64,000 nt of DNA, from the NCBI RefSeq assembly GCF_014650815.1, contig NZ_BMVR01000002.1, forward strand, positions 620,001 to 684,000, in the 5' to 3' direction. This document shows positions 16,672 through 24,939 of the stretch, one piece after another (positions within the stretch are counted from its first letter, which is position 1; each line of letters opens with the position of its first letter). The notes beneath the pieces were generated by a model. The model ran no database searches, had not been told where the DNA came from, and saw only the letters and a list, made by a program, of their open reading frames with translations. This DNA comes from Streptomyces flavofungini. Its GTDB lineage: Bacteria > Actinomycetota > Actinomycetes > Streptomycetales > Streptomycetaceae. The position numbers and the translations under genes are program-made.

Positions 16672-17997
16672 ATGGCCGCCGACAAGCCCGCCCCCGCCGA
16701 CCGCCGCGCGCACGCCCTCGCGCGCCTCGCCGAGGAGCGCGTCGACCACCGCTTCAAGGCGTTGCCGCCGGACGCCGACGGGCTGACCGTCGGCGAGCTG
16801 GCCGCCGAGCGCCGCAACCTCTTCACCGGCGGCTTCACCACCCCCGTCCTCGCCCTCTCCGCCGAGCGCCTCGAACACAACCTCGCGCTCATGGAGGAGT
16901 ACGCCACCCGCCACTCCCTCGCCTTCGCACCGCACGGCAAGACGTCCATGGCCCCCCAGCTCTTCCAGCGCCAACTCGACCACGGCGCCTGGGGCATCAC
17001 CCTCGCCGTCCCCCACCAGGTGCGGGTGGCCCGCGAGTTCGGCATCGGCCGGATCTTCCTCGCCAACGAACTCGTCGACGCGGCCGCGCTGCGCTGGCTC
17101 GCCGGAGAGCTCGACTCCGACCCCGGCTTCCGCTTCATCTGCTACGTCGACTCGGTGCCCGGCGTCGCGCTCATGGACGCCGCCCTGCGCGCCGCGGGCG
17201 CCCGCCGCCCCGTCGACGTCGTCGTCGAACTCGCCGCCGGCGACGGGGCCCGCACCGGCGCCCGCACCGAGGCCGACTGCGCGGACGTCGCCGACGCCGT
17301 CGCCGCCACCCGGACGCTGCGGCTCGTCGGGGTCGCCGGGTACGAGGGCGAGGTGCCGGACGCCACGCCCGAGCGGGTGCACGCGTGGCTGCGGCGGTTG
17401 GTGGCGCTGGCCGAGGAGTTCGATGTGGCGGGGCGGTTCAAGGGTCCGGACGGCGCCGGTGGGCACGGTCTGGACGAGATCGTCGTCAGCGCCGGGGGGT
17501 CGGCGTGGTTCGACGCGGTGGCCGACGAGTTCGCCTCCCTCCCCGCGCTCTCCCTGCCCGTCCTCAAGCTCCTTCGCTCCGGGGCGTACGTCTCCCACGA
17601 CGACGGTCACTACAAGCACCTCACCCCCTTCAACCGCGTGCCCGAGGAAGGCGCCCTCCACCCCGCCTTCCGGCTGTGGGCGCAGGTCGTGTCCCGGCCG
17701 ACGCCGGAGCAGGCCTTCGTCAACGCCGGCAAGCGGGACGCGGCGTACGACCTCGATCTGCCCGCCGCGCAGGTCGTCCGGCGTGCCGACGGGACGGAGG
17801 AGGACGCCGCGGGGGTCACGCTGACCGGGCTCTCCGACCAGCACGGGTGGCTGCGGACCGCCGCGGGCGCCGTGCAGGTCGGGGACTGGGTCGGGCTCGG
17901 GCTCTCCCACCCCTGCACGTCCTTCGACAAGTGGCAGCTGATCCCCCTCGTCGAGGCGGACGGAACGGTCACGGACTACATCCGCACCTACTTCTGA
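16672..17997 (+). CDS. Fold-type III PLP amino acid deaminase/dehydratase (DSD1-like)
   Basis: A 441-residue enzyme of the D-serine dehydratase/D-threonine aldolase (alanine-racemase-like barrel) family. Lys90 in FAPHGKTSMAPQ is the expected Schiff-base lysine, and the C-terminal GLGLSHPCTSFDKW supplies the His and Cys that bind zinc in this family. Such enzymes convert beta-hydroxy D-amino acids to 2-oxo acids and ammonia through an enamine, which links it to RidA. With the adjacent deacylase and KDG kinase, a plausible substrate is D-glucosaminate, giving 2-keto-3-deoxygluconate. A strong GAGGAGG site precedes the ATG at 16672. Substrate is inferred. Confidence 0.85.
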   Translation: MAADKPAPADRRAHALARLAEERVDHRFKALPPDADGLTVGELAAERRNLFTGGFTTPVLALSAERLEHNLALMEEYATRHSLAFAPHGKTSMAPQLFQRQLDHGAWGITLAVPHQVRVAREFGIGRIFLANELVDAAALRWLAGELDSDPGFRFICYVDSVPGVALMDAALRAAGARRPVDVVVELAAGDGARTGARTEADCADVADAVAATRTLRLVGVAGYEGEVPDATPERVHAWLRRLVALAEEFDVAGRFKGPDGAGGHGLDEIVVSAGGSAWFDAVADEFASLPALSLPVLKLLRSGAYVSHDDGHYKHLTPFNRVPEEGALHPAFRLWAQVVSRPTPEQAFVNAGKRDAAYDLDLPAAQVVRRADGTEEDAAGVTLTGLSDQHGWLRTAAGAVQVGDWVGLGLSHPCTSFDKWQLIPLVEADGTVTDYIRTYF

Positions 17998-18051
17998 CCG
18001 CGGCGGCATCCCGTGCGGGCGGGCCGGGGCACCCCCGAATCGGCGCTCCGC

Positions 18052-18160
18052 GCCTCGTCCTCAATCGCCGGACAGGCTCTCTCCCACCCACCCGCCCAAC
18101 CTTGCACCTGCTGACCAACAGCCCGGCACATTGAGCCTGTCCGGCGATTGAGGACGAGGC
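18052..18160. repeat. Long perfect inverted repeat (28-bp arms)
   Basis: Arms 18052-18079 and 18133-18160 are exact reverse complements (core cgtcctcaatcgccggacag) around a 53-bp spacer. The flanks continue with weaker similarity (ccgaatcggc versus gccgatcggg). It resembles a dispersed Streptomyces intergenic repeat seen in inverted pairs (from memory). It sits between two co-directional genes of the catabolic cluster and could terminate or stabilise the mRNA. Confidence 0.85.
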
Positions 18161-18213
18161 CGCAGGCCGATCGGGGGCGGACCGTCCCACCCGCACCAGA
18201 AAGGCACCCCACC

Positions 18214-19836
18214 ATGGACCTGGTCATCCGCGGAGCCCGCCTCATCGACGGCACCGGCGACGCCTCGTACACAGCCGACGTAGGCATAGCGGCCGGCCGC
18301 ATCGCCGAGATCCGCAGAGAGGGCGAGGGCCCCCGCCCGACGGGCGCGCGGACCGTCGAGGCCGACGGCCTCGCCCTGAGCCCCGGCTTCATCGACATGC
18401 ACGCCCACAGCGACCTCGCCCTGCTCCGCGACCCCGACCACAGCGCGAAGGCGGCCCAGGGCGTCACCCTGGAGGTCATCGGCCAGGACGGCCTGTCCTA
18501 CGCCCCGGTGGACGACCGCACCCTCGCCCAGGTCCGCCAGGCCATCACGGGCTGGAACGGCGGTGCGCCCGGGGACACGTCCGTCGACTTCGACTGGCGC
18601 ACGGTCGGCGAGTACCTGGACCGCCTGGACCGGGCGCACGGCGGCGCGGGCATCGCGGTGAACGCGGCGTACCTGATCCCGCAGGGCACGGTCCGGATGT
18701 ACGCGGTGGGCTGGGACGACCGCGAGGCGACAGCGGCGGAGCTGGACCGGATGAAGGACCTGGTGGCGCAGGGCCTGCGGGAGGGCGCGGTCGGCATGTC
18801 GTCGGGCCTTACGTACACGCCGGGCATGTACGCGAAGGACGCCGAGCTGACGGAGCTGTGCCGGGTGGTGGCGGCGCACGGCGGCTACTACTGCCCGCAC
18901 CACCGCAGTTACGGCGCGGGCGCCCTGGAGGCATACGCGGAGATGGTGGAGCTGACGCGGTCCGCGGACTGCCCGCTGCACCTGGCGCACGCCACGATGA
19001 ACTTCGGCGTGAACAAGGGCCGGGCGCCGGACCTGCTCGCGCTCCTGGACGACGCGCTGGCCGCCGGGGCCGACATCACCCTGGACACGTACCCCTACAC
19101 CCCCGGCTGCACGACCCTCGTGGCGATGCTGCCGAGCTGGGCCGGCGAGGGCGGCCCCGACGCGATCCTCGCCCGGCTGCGGGACGACGGGACGGCCGCG
19201 CGGATCCGGCACCACATGGAGGTCATCGGCGCGGACGGCTGTCACGGCGTGCCCATCGAGTGGGACACCATCGAGATCTCCGGCGTCTCCGACCCGGGCC
19301 TCGCCTCCTGCGTGGGCAAGACGATCAAGCAGTCGGCCGACATGCGCGGCGAGGAGCCGTGGGTCACGGCCCGGCGGCTGCTGATCAACGACCGCCTGGG
19401 CTCGACGATCCTCCAGCACGTGGGCCACGAGGAGAACGTCCGGGCGATCATGCGCCACCCGGTGCACACTGGCGGCAGCGACGGCATCCTGCAGGGCTTC
19501 AAGCCGCACCCGCGGGCGTACGGCACGTTCCCGCAGTATCTGGGCAAGTACGTACGGGAGTTGGGGGTGCTGCCCCTGGAGGAGTGCGTCGCGCACCTCA
19601 CGTCACGCCCGGCGGCGCGGCTCCGGCTGCCCGACCGGGGCCTGGTGCGCAAGGGCTACCGCGCCGACCTCGTCCTCTTCGACCCGGACACGGTCGCGGC
19701 GGGCTCGACGTTCGAGGCGCCGCGCACACTGCCCGTGGGCATCCCGCACGTCCTCATCGACGGGAAGTTCGTGATCGAGGACGGCCGGCGCACGGACGTC
19801 CTCGCGGGACGTGCCGTGCGCCGGACCGAAACCTGA
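18214..19836 (+). CDS. N-acyl-D-amino-acid deacylase family amidohydrolase
   Basis: A 540-residue amidohydrolase-superfamily enzyme (D-aminoacylase type). It shows a metal-binding HxH in GFIDMHAHSD, further ligands near YYCPHHRSYGAG and LHLAHATMN, and the conserved Asp segment HTGGSDGILQG. N- and C-terminal strands (MDLVIRGARLIDGTGD; GYRADLVLFDPDTV) form the small beta domain. The family removes acyl groups from N-acyl-D-amino acids. Some members act on N-acetyl-D-glucosaminate-like sugar acids, which would fit the kinase, deaminase and GntP neighbours. The ATG at 18214 follows an AAAGG site. It is separated from the deaminase by the 28-bp-arm inverted repeat. Confidence 0.9.
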   Translation: MDLVIRGARLIDGTGDASYTADVGIAAGRIAEIRREGEGPRPTGARTVEADGLALSPGFIDMHAHSDLALLRDPDHSAKAAQGVTLEVIGQDGLSYAPVDDRTLAQVRQAITGWNGGAPGDTSVDFDWRTVGEYLDRLDRAHGGAGIAVNAAYLIPQGTVRMYAVGWDDREATAAELDRMKDLVAQGLREGAVGMSSGLTYTPGMYAKDAELTELCRVVAAHGGYYCPHHRSYGAGALEAYAEMVELTRSADCPLHLAHATMNFGVNKGRAPDLLALLDDALAAGADITLDTYPYTPGCTTLVAMLPSWAGEGGPDAILARLRDDGTAARIRHHMEVIGADGCHGVPIEWDTIEISGVSDPGLASCVGKTIKQSADMRGEEPWVTARRLLINDRLGSTILQHVGHEENVRAIMRHPVHTGGSDGILQGFKPHPRAYGTFPQYLGKYVRELGVLPLEECVAHLTSRPAARLRLPDRGLVRKGYRADLVLFDPDTVAAGSTFEAPRTLPVGIPHVLIDGKFVIEDGRRTDVLAGRAVRRTET

Positions 19837-19848
19837 TCCCCGAGAGGG

Positions 19849-20742
19849 TCAGGGCTTGGGCAGCGTGCAGCCCGGGCGGTTCAGGTCGATCTTGTTACCG
19901 GCCCCGACGCAGGGGACGATGGTGTAGCTCTGCTGGCCGTAGTTGATGCCCTGGCGGACGGTGACCTTGCCGTTCTCGTCGACCTCGCACGGGTTGTTGT
20001 CCGTGCAGCGCTCGCCGTTCTCATTGCCGGTGTTGTTGACGGCGACGACCTTGCCGGTCGCGTCGTCGACCACCGGCGAGCCCGACGTACCGCCGATCGT
20101 CTGGCACGCGGAGGTGTAGCGGACCGAGTCCTTCCAGGTCCACTGGCCCTCCTTGAGCCGGTACGCGAAGCCGTCGACGTTGCACTTGTACATCCGCTTC
20201 CAGTAGCCGGACACGACCGTGATGGCCTTGCCCTGCGTCGGACGCGCGGAGTCCAGTTCCAGCGCCTTGATGCCGTACCGGCTCTCGATGTCCTTGTACG
20301 TGCTGGTGAGCTGGTACAGCGAGACGTCCGTGTCGGTCATGGTGCCGTACGCGATCTTGCTGGCCCGCACGGTCCCCGCGTTCCCGCCACTGGCGTTCAG
20401 GAGCGTGAAGCTGCGGGACGACGCGCGGTCGACGATGACCTGGCCGGGGCCCGGGAATCCGGTCTCCAGGCAGTGGCCGTTGGACATCACGAGCGCGGGG
20501 TCGGTGGGCTGCGAGGACGGTACGCGGACGACGGAGCCGGAACAGTTGCTGAGCGCCACGGTGCCGGCGAAGCTCACGGCCTTCGCCTTGGCCTTGGCGG
20601 CCGCGGGCTGCGCCGTGGCGACGGGCACCGTCGCCGTCCGCTTGTCGGGCGACGGCGCGTCATTGCTGACGGCCGCCGCGGGCACGCTCGCCACGCCGAG
20701 GAGTACGGCGGTGAGTGCGGCTCCGACGAGAGGCTTGTTCAT
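19849..20742 (-). CDS. Secreted trypsin-like serine protease
   Basis: A 297-residue protein with a Sec signal peptide (residues 1-24, VLLGVASVPAAA) and an Ala/Lys-rich propeptide-like stretch. The chymotrypsin-fold triad is visible: His90 in MSNGHC, Asp139 or nearby in TMTDTDVSLYQL, and Ser220 in IGGTSGSPVVD. Several Cys pairs (C67/C91, C187/C213, C-terminal Cys) suggest disulfides. The GTSGSP motif is of the glutamyl-endopeptidase/V8-like type rather than GDSGGP. It converges closely with the deacylase (12 bp). An AGAGGGGA site precedes the ATG. Confidence 0.85.
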   Translation of the reverse strand: MNKPLVGAALTAVLLGVASVPAAAVSNDAPSPDKRTATVPVATAQPAAAKAKAKAVSFAGTVALSNCSGSVVRVPSSQPTDPALVMSNGHCLETGFPGPGQVIVDRASSRSFTLLNASGGNAGTVRASKIAYGTMTDTDVSLYQLTSTYKDIESRYGIKALELDSARPTQGKAITVVSGYWKRMYKCNVDGFAYRLKEGQWTWKDSVRYTSACQTIGGTSGSPVVDDATGKVVAVNNTGNENGERCTDNNPCEVDENGKVTVRQGINYGQQSYTIVPCVGAGNKIDLNRPGCTLPKP

Positions 20743-20769
20743 GTGGGGGTCCCCTCTGATGACTGTGTG

Positions 20770-20786
20770 ACCGAAGGTCCTTCGGT
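20770..20786. promoter_or_regulatory. Inverted repeat upstream of protease gene
   Basis: The sequence accgaaggtccttcggt has perfect 7-bp arms and a 3-bp spacer, 28 bp upstream of the protease start, and is followed on the plus strand by tttt. It may be a regulatory site or 5' leader hairpin for the protease mRNA. Confidence 0.5.
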
Positions 20787-20925
20787 TTTGTCATGCGCAT
20801 TGTTGGGGTGTCCCGGCGCCGGGACAAGACCGCGTACGGCCAAGAAACAAGCCCCGCAGGGGCGGACGGCACAGGTGACCGAGCTCTCCCGCACAAGGCG
20901 CCCCCGCCCGAGTACGCTCGGCGAC

Positions 20926-22137
20926 ATGCAGGTGATCCAGTCGACCAAGCTCGCCAACGTCTGTTACGAGATCCGCGGCCCGGTGCTCGAGGAGGCGATG
21001 CGGCTGGAGGCCGCGGGCCACCGCATCCTCAAGCTCAACACCGGCAACCCCGCGGCCTTCGGCTTCGAGTGCCCGCCGGAGATCCTGGAGGACATCCTCC
21101 GCAACGTCGGCGACGCGCACGGGTACGGCGACGCGAAGGGCCTGCTCGCGGCGCGGCGCGCCGTCGTGATGCACAACCAGACCCTCGGCATCGAGACCGA
21201 CGTCGAGCACGTCTTCATCGGCAACGGCGTCTCCGAGCTGATCGTGATGGCCATGCAGGGCCTGCTCGACGACGGCGACGAGGTCCTCGTCCCGGCGCCC
21301 GACTACCCCCTGTGGACCGCCGCGGTCTGCCTCTCCGGCGGCACCGCCGTGCACTACCGCTGCGACGAGCAGGCGGACTGGATGCCGGACCTCGCCGACA
21401 TCGAGCGCAAGATCACCGACCGCACCAAGGCGATCGTGATCATCAACCCGAACAACCCGACCGGCGCGGTCTACGACGAGGCGATGGTGCGCGCCCTCAC
21501 CGACATCGCGCGCCGCCACAACCTCCTGGTCTGCTCGGACGAGATCTACGACAAGATCCTGTACGACGGCGCGACGCACACGCCGACCGCCGCGGTCGCC
21601 CCGGATCTGCTGACGCTGACCTTCAACGGCATGTCGAAGGCGTACCGCGTGGCCGGGTACCGCGTCGGGTGGATGTCGGTCTCCGGGCCGAAGGCCCACG
21701 CCGCCTCGTACATCGAGGGCCTGACGATCCTGGCGAACATGCGCCTGTGCGCGAACATGCCGGGCCAGCACGGCGTGGTCGCCGCGCTCGGCGGGCGGCA
21801 GACCATCGACGATCTCGTGCTGCCGGGCGGGCGGCTGCTCGAACAGCGCGACACCGCGTACGAGCTGCTGACCCAGATCCCCGGCGTGACCTGCGTGAAG
21901 CCGAAGGGGTCCCTCTACCTCTTCCCGCGGCTCGACCCGAAGGTCTTCAAGGTCAAGGACGACCGGCAGCTCGTCCTCGACCTGCTCCGCGCCGAGAAGA
22001 TCATGGTCGTCCACGGCACCGGCTTCAACTGGCCCGAGCCCGACCACTTCCGCGTGGTGACGCTGCCGACGGCGCCGGACCTGGCCGACGCGGTGACCCG
22101 GATCGGGACCTTCCTGGACGGCTACGGCCAGCCGTAG
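20926..22137 (+). CDS. PLP-dependent aminotransferase, alanine aminotransferase type
   Basis: A 403-residue fold-type I aminotransferase of the AlaA/AspC class. Seen: Tyr-rich HGYGDAKGLLAARRAVV, PAPDYPLWTAAV, the INPNNPTGAVYD loop, CSDEIYDKILYDG and the PLP lysine in FNGMSKAYRVAGYRVGW, plus the C-terminal Arg segment DHFRVVTLP. Such proteins transfer amino groups between alanine or glutamate and 2-oxo acids, often acting as the main alanine aminotransferase. The start MQVIQSTKLANVCYEIRGPV at 20926 is the usual family start. It is divergent from the protease and monocistronic. Confidence 0.92.
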   Translation: MQVIQSTKLANVCYEIRGPVLEEAMRLEAAGHRILKLNTGNPAAFGFECPPEILEDILRNVGDAHGYGDAKGLLAARRAVVMHNQTLGIETDVEHVFIGNGVSELIVMAMQGLLDDGDEVLVPAPDYPLWTAAVCLSGGTAVHYRCDEQADWMPDLADIERKITDRTKAIVIINPNNPTGAVYDEAMVRALTDIARRHNLLVCSDEIYDKILYDGATHTPTAAVAPDLLTLTFNGMSKAYRVAGYRVGWMSVSGPKAHAASYIEGLTILANMRLCANMPGQHGVVAALGGRQTIDDLVLPGGRLLEQRDTAYELLTQIPGVTCVKPKGSLYLFPRLDPKVFKVKDDRQLVLDLLRAEKIMVVHGTGFNWPEPDHFRVVTLPTAPDLADAVTRIGTFLDGYGQP

Positions 22138-22163
22138 CCCCGCTTTCCAGGATCCAGTCAACT

Positions 22164-22178
22164 TTAGACAGAATCTAA
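22164..22178. promoter_or_regulatory. TTAGA-TCTAA inverted repeat before small gene
   Basis: ttagacagaatctaa has 5-bp arms and a 5-bp spacer, immediately upstream of a -10-like taggat (22181-22186), within AT-rich DNA unusual for this region. It looks like an operator overlapping the promoter of the 22219 gene. The binding protein is unknown; Fur-family boxes are a loose analogy. Confidence 0.4.
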
Positions 22179-22218
22179 GCTAGGATGGCTTTCAAGTAAC
22201 CCGCTTGGAGGCCATCTC

Positions 22219-22629
22219 ATGTACGAGCCGATCCGCACCAAGTCGGTCCATGCCATGGCCGACCCGGGCGACTTCCCGCACCGCACCCGCGAGGAGGAGC
22301 TGGACATCCAGCTCGCCGGACACCTCGCCGCGCTGCTCGCGGTCACGGACGAACTGCGCGGGCTCACCCCGTCGGCGGGGCTCGATGCCGCCGCGGAGCA
22401 GCTCGCGTCCCAGGTGACGCGGCTGCGGGGCGGGCTGCCGCCCGTCCGCGCGGGGGTGGTCGCCGCCATCCACGAGCCGCATGTGTCCGGCCTGCACCAG
22501 CGCGCCCACGCCCTCGCGGGCCGGGCCCTGGTCGTGGCCGCGTCCCGCGCCGACACGGCCGCGGCGATCCTGGCCGCCGAGCGCATGGACGCGCACGCGG
22601 CCGCCGCCCACCTCGTGGGCGCCGCCTGA
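22219..22629 (+). CDS. Hypothetical helical protein
   Basis: A 136-residue, probably cytoplasmic, all-helical protein (MYEPIRTKSVHAMADPGDF; long Ala/Leu/Glu helices; ends HAAAAHLVGAA). A consensus GGAGG lies 8 bp before the ATG and an operator-like repeat sits upstream, so it is clearly expressed and probably regulated. No catalytic motif is visible. It ends at a bidirectional terminator shared with pckG. Function not recognised. Confidence 0.7.
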   Translation: MYEPIRTKSVHAMADPGDFPHRTREEELDIQLAGHLAALLAVTDELRGLTPSAGLDAAAEQLASQVTRLRGGLPPVRAGVVAAIHEPHVSGLHQRAHALAGRALVVAASRADTAAAILAAERMDAHAAAAHLVGAA

Positions 22630-22634
22630 ACGAC

Positions 22635-22669
22635 CCCGGGCCGCGCGCCTCAGCGGCGCGCGGCCCGGG
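22635..22669. terminator. Bidirectional hairpin terminator
   Basis: A perfect 15-bp GC stem (22635-22649 with 22655-22669, loop tcagc) lies between the convergent hypothetical gene and pckG. Confidence 0.85.
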
Positions 22670-22696
22670 TGTCATGAGGCTCGGCCTCGCTCCCGC

Positions 22697-24559
22697 TCAG
22701 CCGAGGCGGGCGACCAGCTCGCGGTACTCGTCCCACAGCTCCTTGGGGGTGTGGTCCCCGAAGGTGTTGAGGTGCTCGGGCACCAGCGCGGCCTCCTCGC
22801 GCCAGACCTCCTTGTCGACCGTGAGCAGGAACTCCAGGTCGGCGGCGGGGAGTTCGAGGCCGTTCGTGTCCAGCGAGTCGGCCGTCGGCAGGATGCCGAT
22901 GGGGGTCTCGACGCCCTCGGCCCTGCCGTCGAGGCGGTCCACGATCCACTTCAGGACACGGGAGTTCTCGCCGAAGCCGGGCCAGACGAACTTGCCGTCC
23001 GCGTTCTTCCGGAACCAGTTGACGTAGTAGATCTTGGGCAGCTTCGCCTGGTCCCCCTTAGCTGTCGCAGTGGCACCGACCTTGACCCAGTGGGCCATGT
23101 AGTCGCCCATGTTGTAGCCGCAGAACGGCAGCATGGCGAACGGGTCGCGGCGCAGCTCGCCGACCTTGCCCTCGGCGGCGGCGGTCTTCTCGGAGGCGAC
23201 GTTCGCACCGAGGAAGACACCGTGGTTCCAGTCGAAGGACTCGGTCACCAGCGGTACGGCGCTCGCGCGGCGGCCGCCGAAGAGGATCGCCGAGATCGGC
23301 ACGCCCTTGGGGTCCTCCCACTCGGGCGCGATGATCGGGCACTGCGCGGCCGGGGTGGTGAAGCGGGCATTGGGGTGCGCGGCCGGGACGCCTGAGTCCG
23401 GCGTCCAGTCGTTGCCCTTCCAGTCGGTGAGGTGCTTCGGAGTCTCCTCCGTCATGCCCTCCCACCAGACGTCACCGTCGTCCGTCAGCGCGACGTTGGT
23501 GAAGACGGAGTTGCCCCACAGCGTCTTCATGGCGTTGGCGTTGGTGTGCTCGCCGGTGCCGGGCGCGACGCCGAAGAAACCGGCCTCGGGGTTGATCGCG
23601 TACAGGCGGCCGTCCGCGCCGAACCGCATCCAGGCGATGTCGTCGCCGATGGTCTCGACGGTCCAGCCGGAGATCGTGGGCTCCAGCATGGCGAGGTTGG
23701 TCTTGCCGCAGGCCGACGGGAACGCGGCGGCGACGTACTTGGACTCACCGGTGGGCGGCGTGAGCTTCAGGATCAGCATGTGCTCGGCGAGCCAACCCTC
23801 GTCGCGCGCCATGACGGACGCGATGCGCAGGGCGTAGCACTTCTTGCCGAGCAGCGCGTTGCCGCCGTAGCCGGAGCCGTACGACCAGATCTCGCGGGAC
23901 TCCGGGAAGTGCGAGATGTACTTCGTGGAGTTGCAGGGCCACGGCACGTCCGCCTGGCCGGACTCCAGCGGGGCGCCGAGGGTGTGCACGGCCTTCACGA
24001 AGAAGCCGTCGGAGCCCAGCTCGTCCAGGACCGGCTGCCCCATGCGGGTCATGGTGCGCATGGAGACGGCGACGTACGCGGAGTCGGTGATCTCGACGCC
24101 GATCGCGGACAGCGGCGAGCCGAGCGGGCCCATGCAGAACGGCACGACGTACATCGTGCGACCGCGCATGGAGCCCCGGAAGACGCCGCCCTCGCCGCCC
24201 GCGCCGGAGAAGATCTCCCGCATCTCCGCGGGGGCCTTCCAGTGGTTGGTGGGCCCGGCGTCCGCCTCTTTCTCGGAGCAGATGAAGGTGCGGTCCTCGA
24301 CGCGCGCGACGTCGGTCGGGTCGGAGGCCGCGTAGTAGGAGTTGGGCCGCTTGATCGGGTCCAGCTTCTTGAAGGTGCCCTTGGCCACGAGCTCCTCGCA
24401 CAGGCGCTCGTACTCGGCCTCGGAGCCGTCACACCAGACCACGCTGTCCGGCTGGGTCAGTTCGGCGATCTCGTTCACCCAGGACACGAGTGCCTGGTGG
24501 TCGGTGGGGACGGTGCCCACGGACGTCACTGACAGGGGAGCCGCGATATCGCGCGCCAC
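22697..24559 (-). CDS. pckG: Phosphoenolpyruvate carboxykinase (GTP)
   Basis: A 620-residue cytosolic enzyme making PEP from oxaloacetate and GTP, the gluconeogenic step and a C4-C3 node. Seen: the P-loop [16 protein letters not shown], the reactive-Cys region it contains, [20 protein letters not shown] near the N-terminus, [20 protein letters not shown], and the guanine-binding [13 protein letters not shown] segment. Length is normal for GTP-type PEPCKs. Translation starts at a GTG (24559) with TAGGAG 5 bp upstream. A long leader or upstream region precedes it, containing a CGCATATGCG palindrome (24680-24689) that may be a regulatory site. Confidence 0.97.
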   Translation of the reverse strand: MARDIAAPLSVTSVGTVPTDHQALVSWVNEIAELTQPDSVVWCDGSEAEYERLCEELVAKGTFKKLDPIKRPNSYYAASDPTDVARVEDRTFICSEKEADAGPTNHWKAPAEMREIFSGAGGEGGVFRGSMRGRTMYVVPFCMGPLGSPLSAIGVEITDSAYVAVSMRTMTRMGQPVLDELGSDGFFVKAVHTLGAPLESGQADVPWPCNSTKYISHFPESREIWSYGSGYGGNALLGKKCYALRIASVMARDEGWLAEHMLILKLTPPTGESKYVAAAFPSACGKTNLAMLEPTISGWTVETIGDDIAWMRFGADGRLYAINPEAGFFGVAPGTGEHTNANAMKTLWGNSVFTNVALTDDGDVWWEGMTEETPKHLTDWKGNDWTPDSGVPAAHPNARFTTPAAQCPIIAPEWEDPKGVPISAILFGGRRASAVPLVTESFDWNHGVFLGANVASEKTAAAEGKVGELRRDPFAMLPFCGYNMGDYMAHWVKVGATATAKGDQAKLPKIYYVNWFRKNADGKFVWPGFGENSRVLKWIVDRLDGRAEGVETPIGILPTADSLDTNGLELPAADLEFLLTVDKEVWREEAALVPEHLNTFGDHTPKELWDEYRELVARLG

Positions 24560-24939
24560 GATTGCTCCTATACGAGGGTTTTGTGGTTGGGGCCCCGTGG
24601 GGGCTGCGACCCGGATGCTTCACTGCTTCGATCTTCCTGGCGCTCATCCGGTGCCGACCGCACTCATTTGATCATCCGACGCATATGCGCATCTGTCCAG
24701 AGTGCCTCACAACTGAGCGGCGTGAGCATTGCCACTCCCGGCCGCCCCGCTTCTCCCCGCCCCTCCCAGACTCTGCCCGCCCCTCCCCACCCCGCCCCGC
24801 TCCCCCGGCCCCTCCCGCCTCTCCCAGCTCCCCCAGCAGGGCACCCCCGCCCCCCGTGACCGTGAGTCCCGCCACTAGTACCCTCTTGATGCGTCACTTT
24901 TGATACCTAACTTACGGTTCCGTAGGTACGATGCCGCCC
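24560..24939. promoter_or_regulatory. Divergent region between pckG and hemolysin III gene
   Basis: 380 bp without a gene. It holds the GTG ribosome binding site of pckG, a 10-bp palindrome (cgcatatgcg, 24680-24689), a pyrimidine-rich stretch of about 110 bp on the plus strand (roughly 24740-24855), and the promoter and operator of the hemolysin III gene. The purine/pyrimidine asymmetry is unusual and could form non-B DNA. Confidence 0.55.
24886..24927 (+). promoter_or_regulatory. Promoter and near-perfect palindromic operator of hemolysin III gene
   Basis: A ttgatg (-35-like, 24886-24891) and taactt (-10-like, 24908-24913) with a 16-bp spacer precede and overlap the palindrome acttacggttccgtaggt (24910-24927). 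The palindrome has one mismatched pair and a 2-bp centre. The overlap suggests repression by a TetR-type dimer, but no regulator gene is adjacent. Confidence 0.45.
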
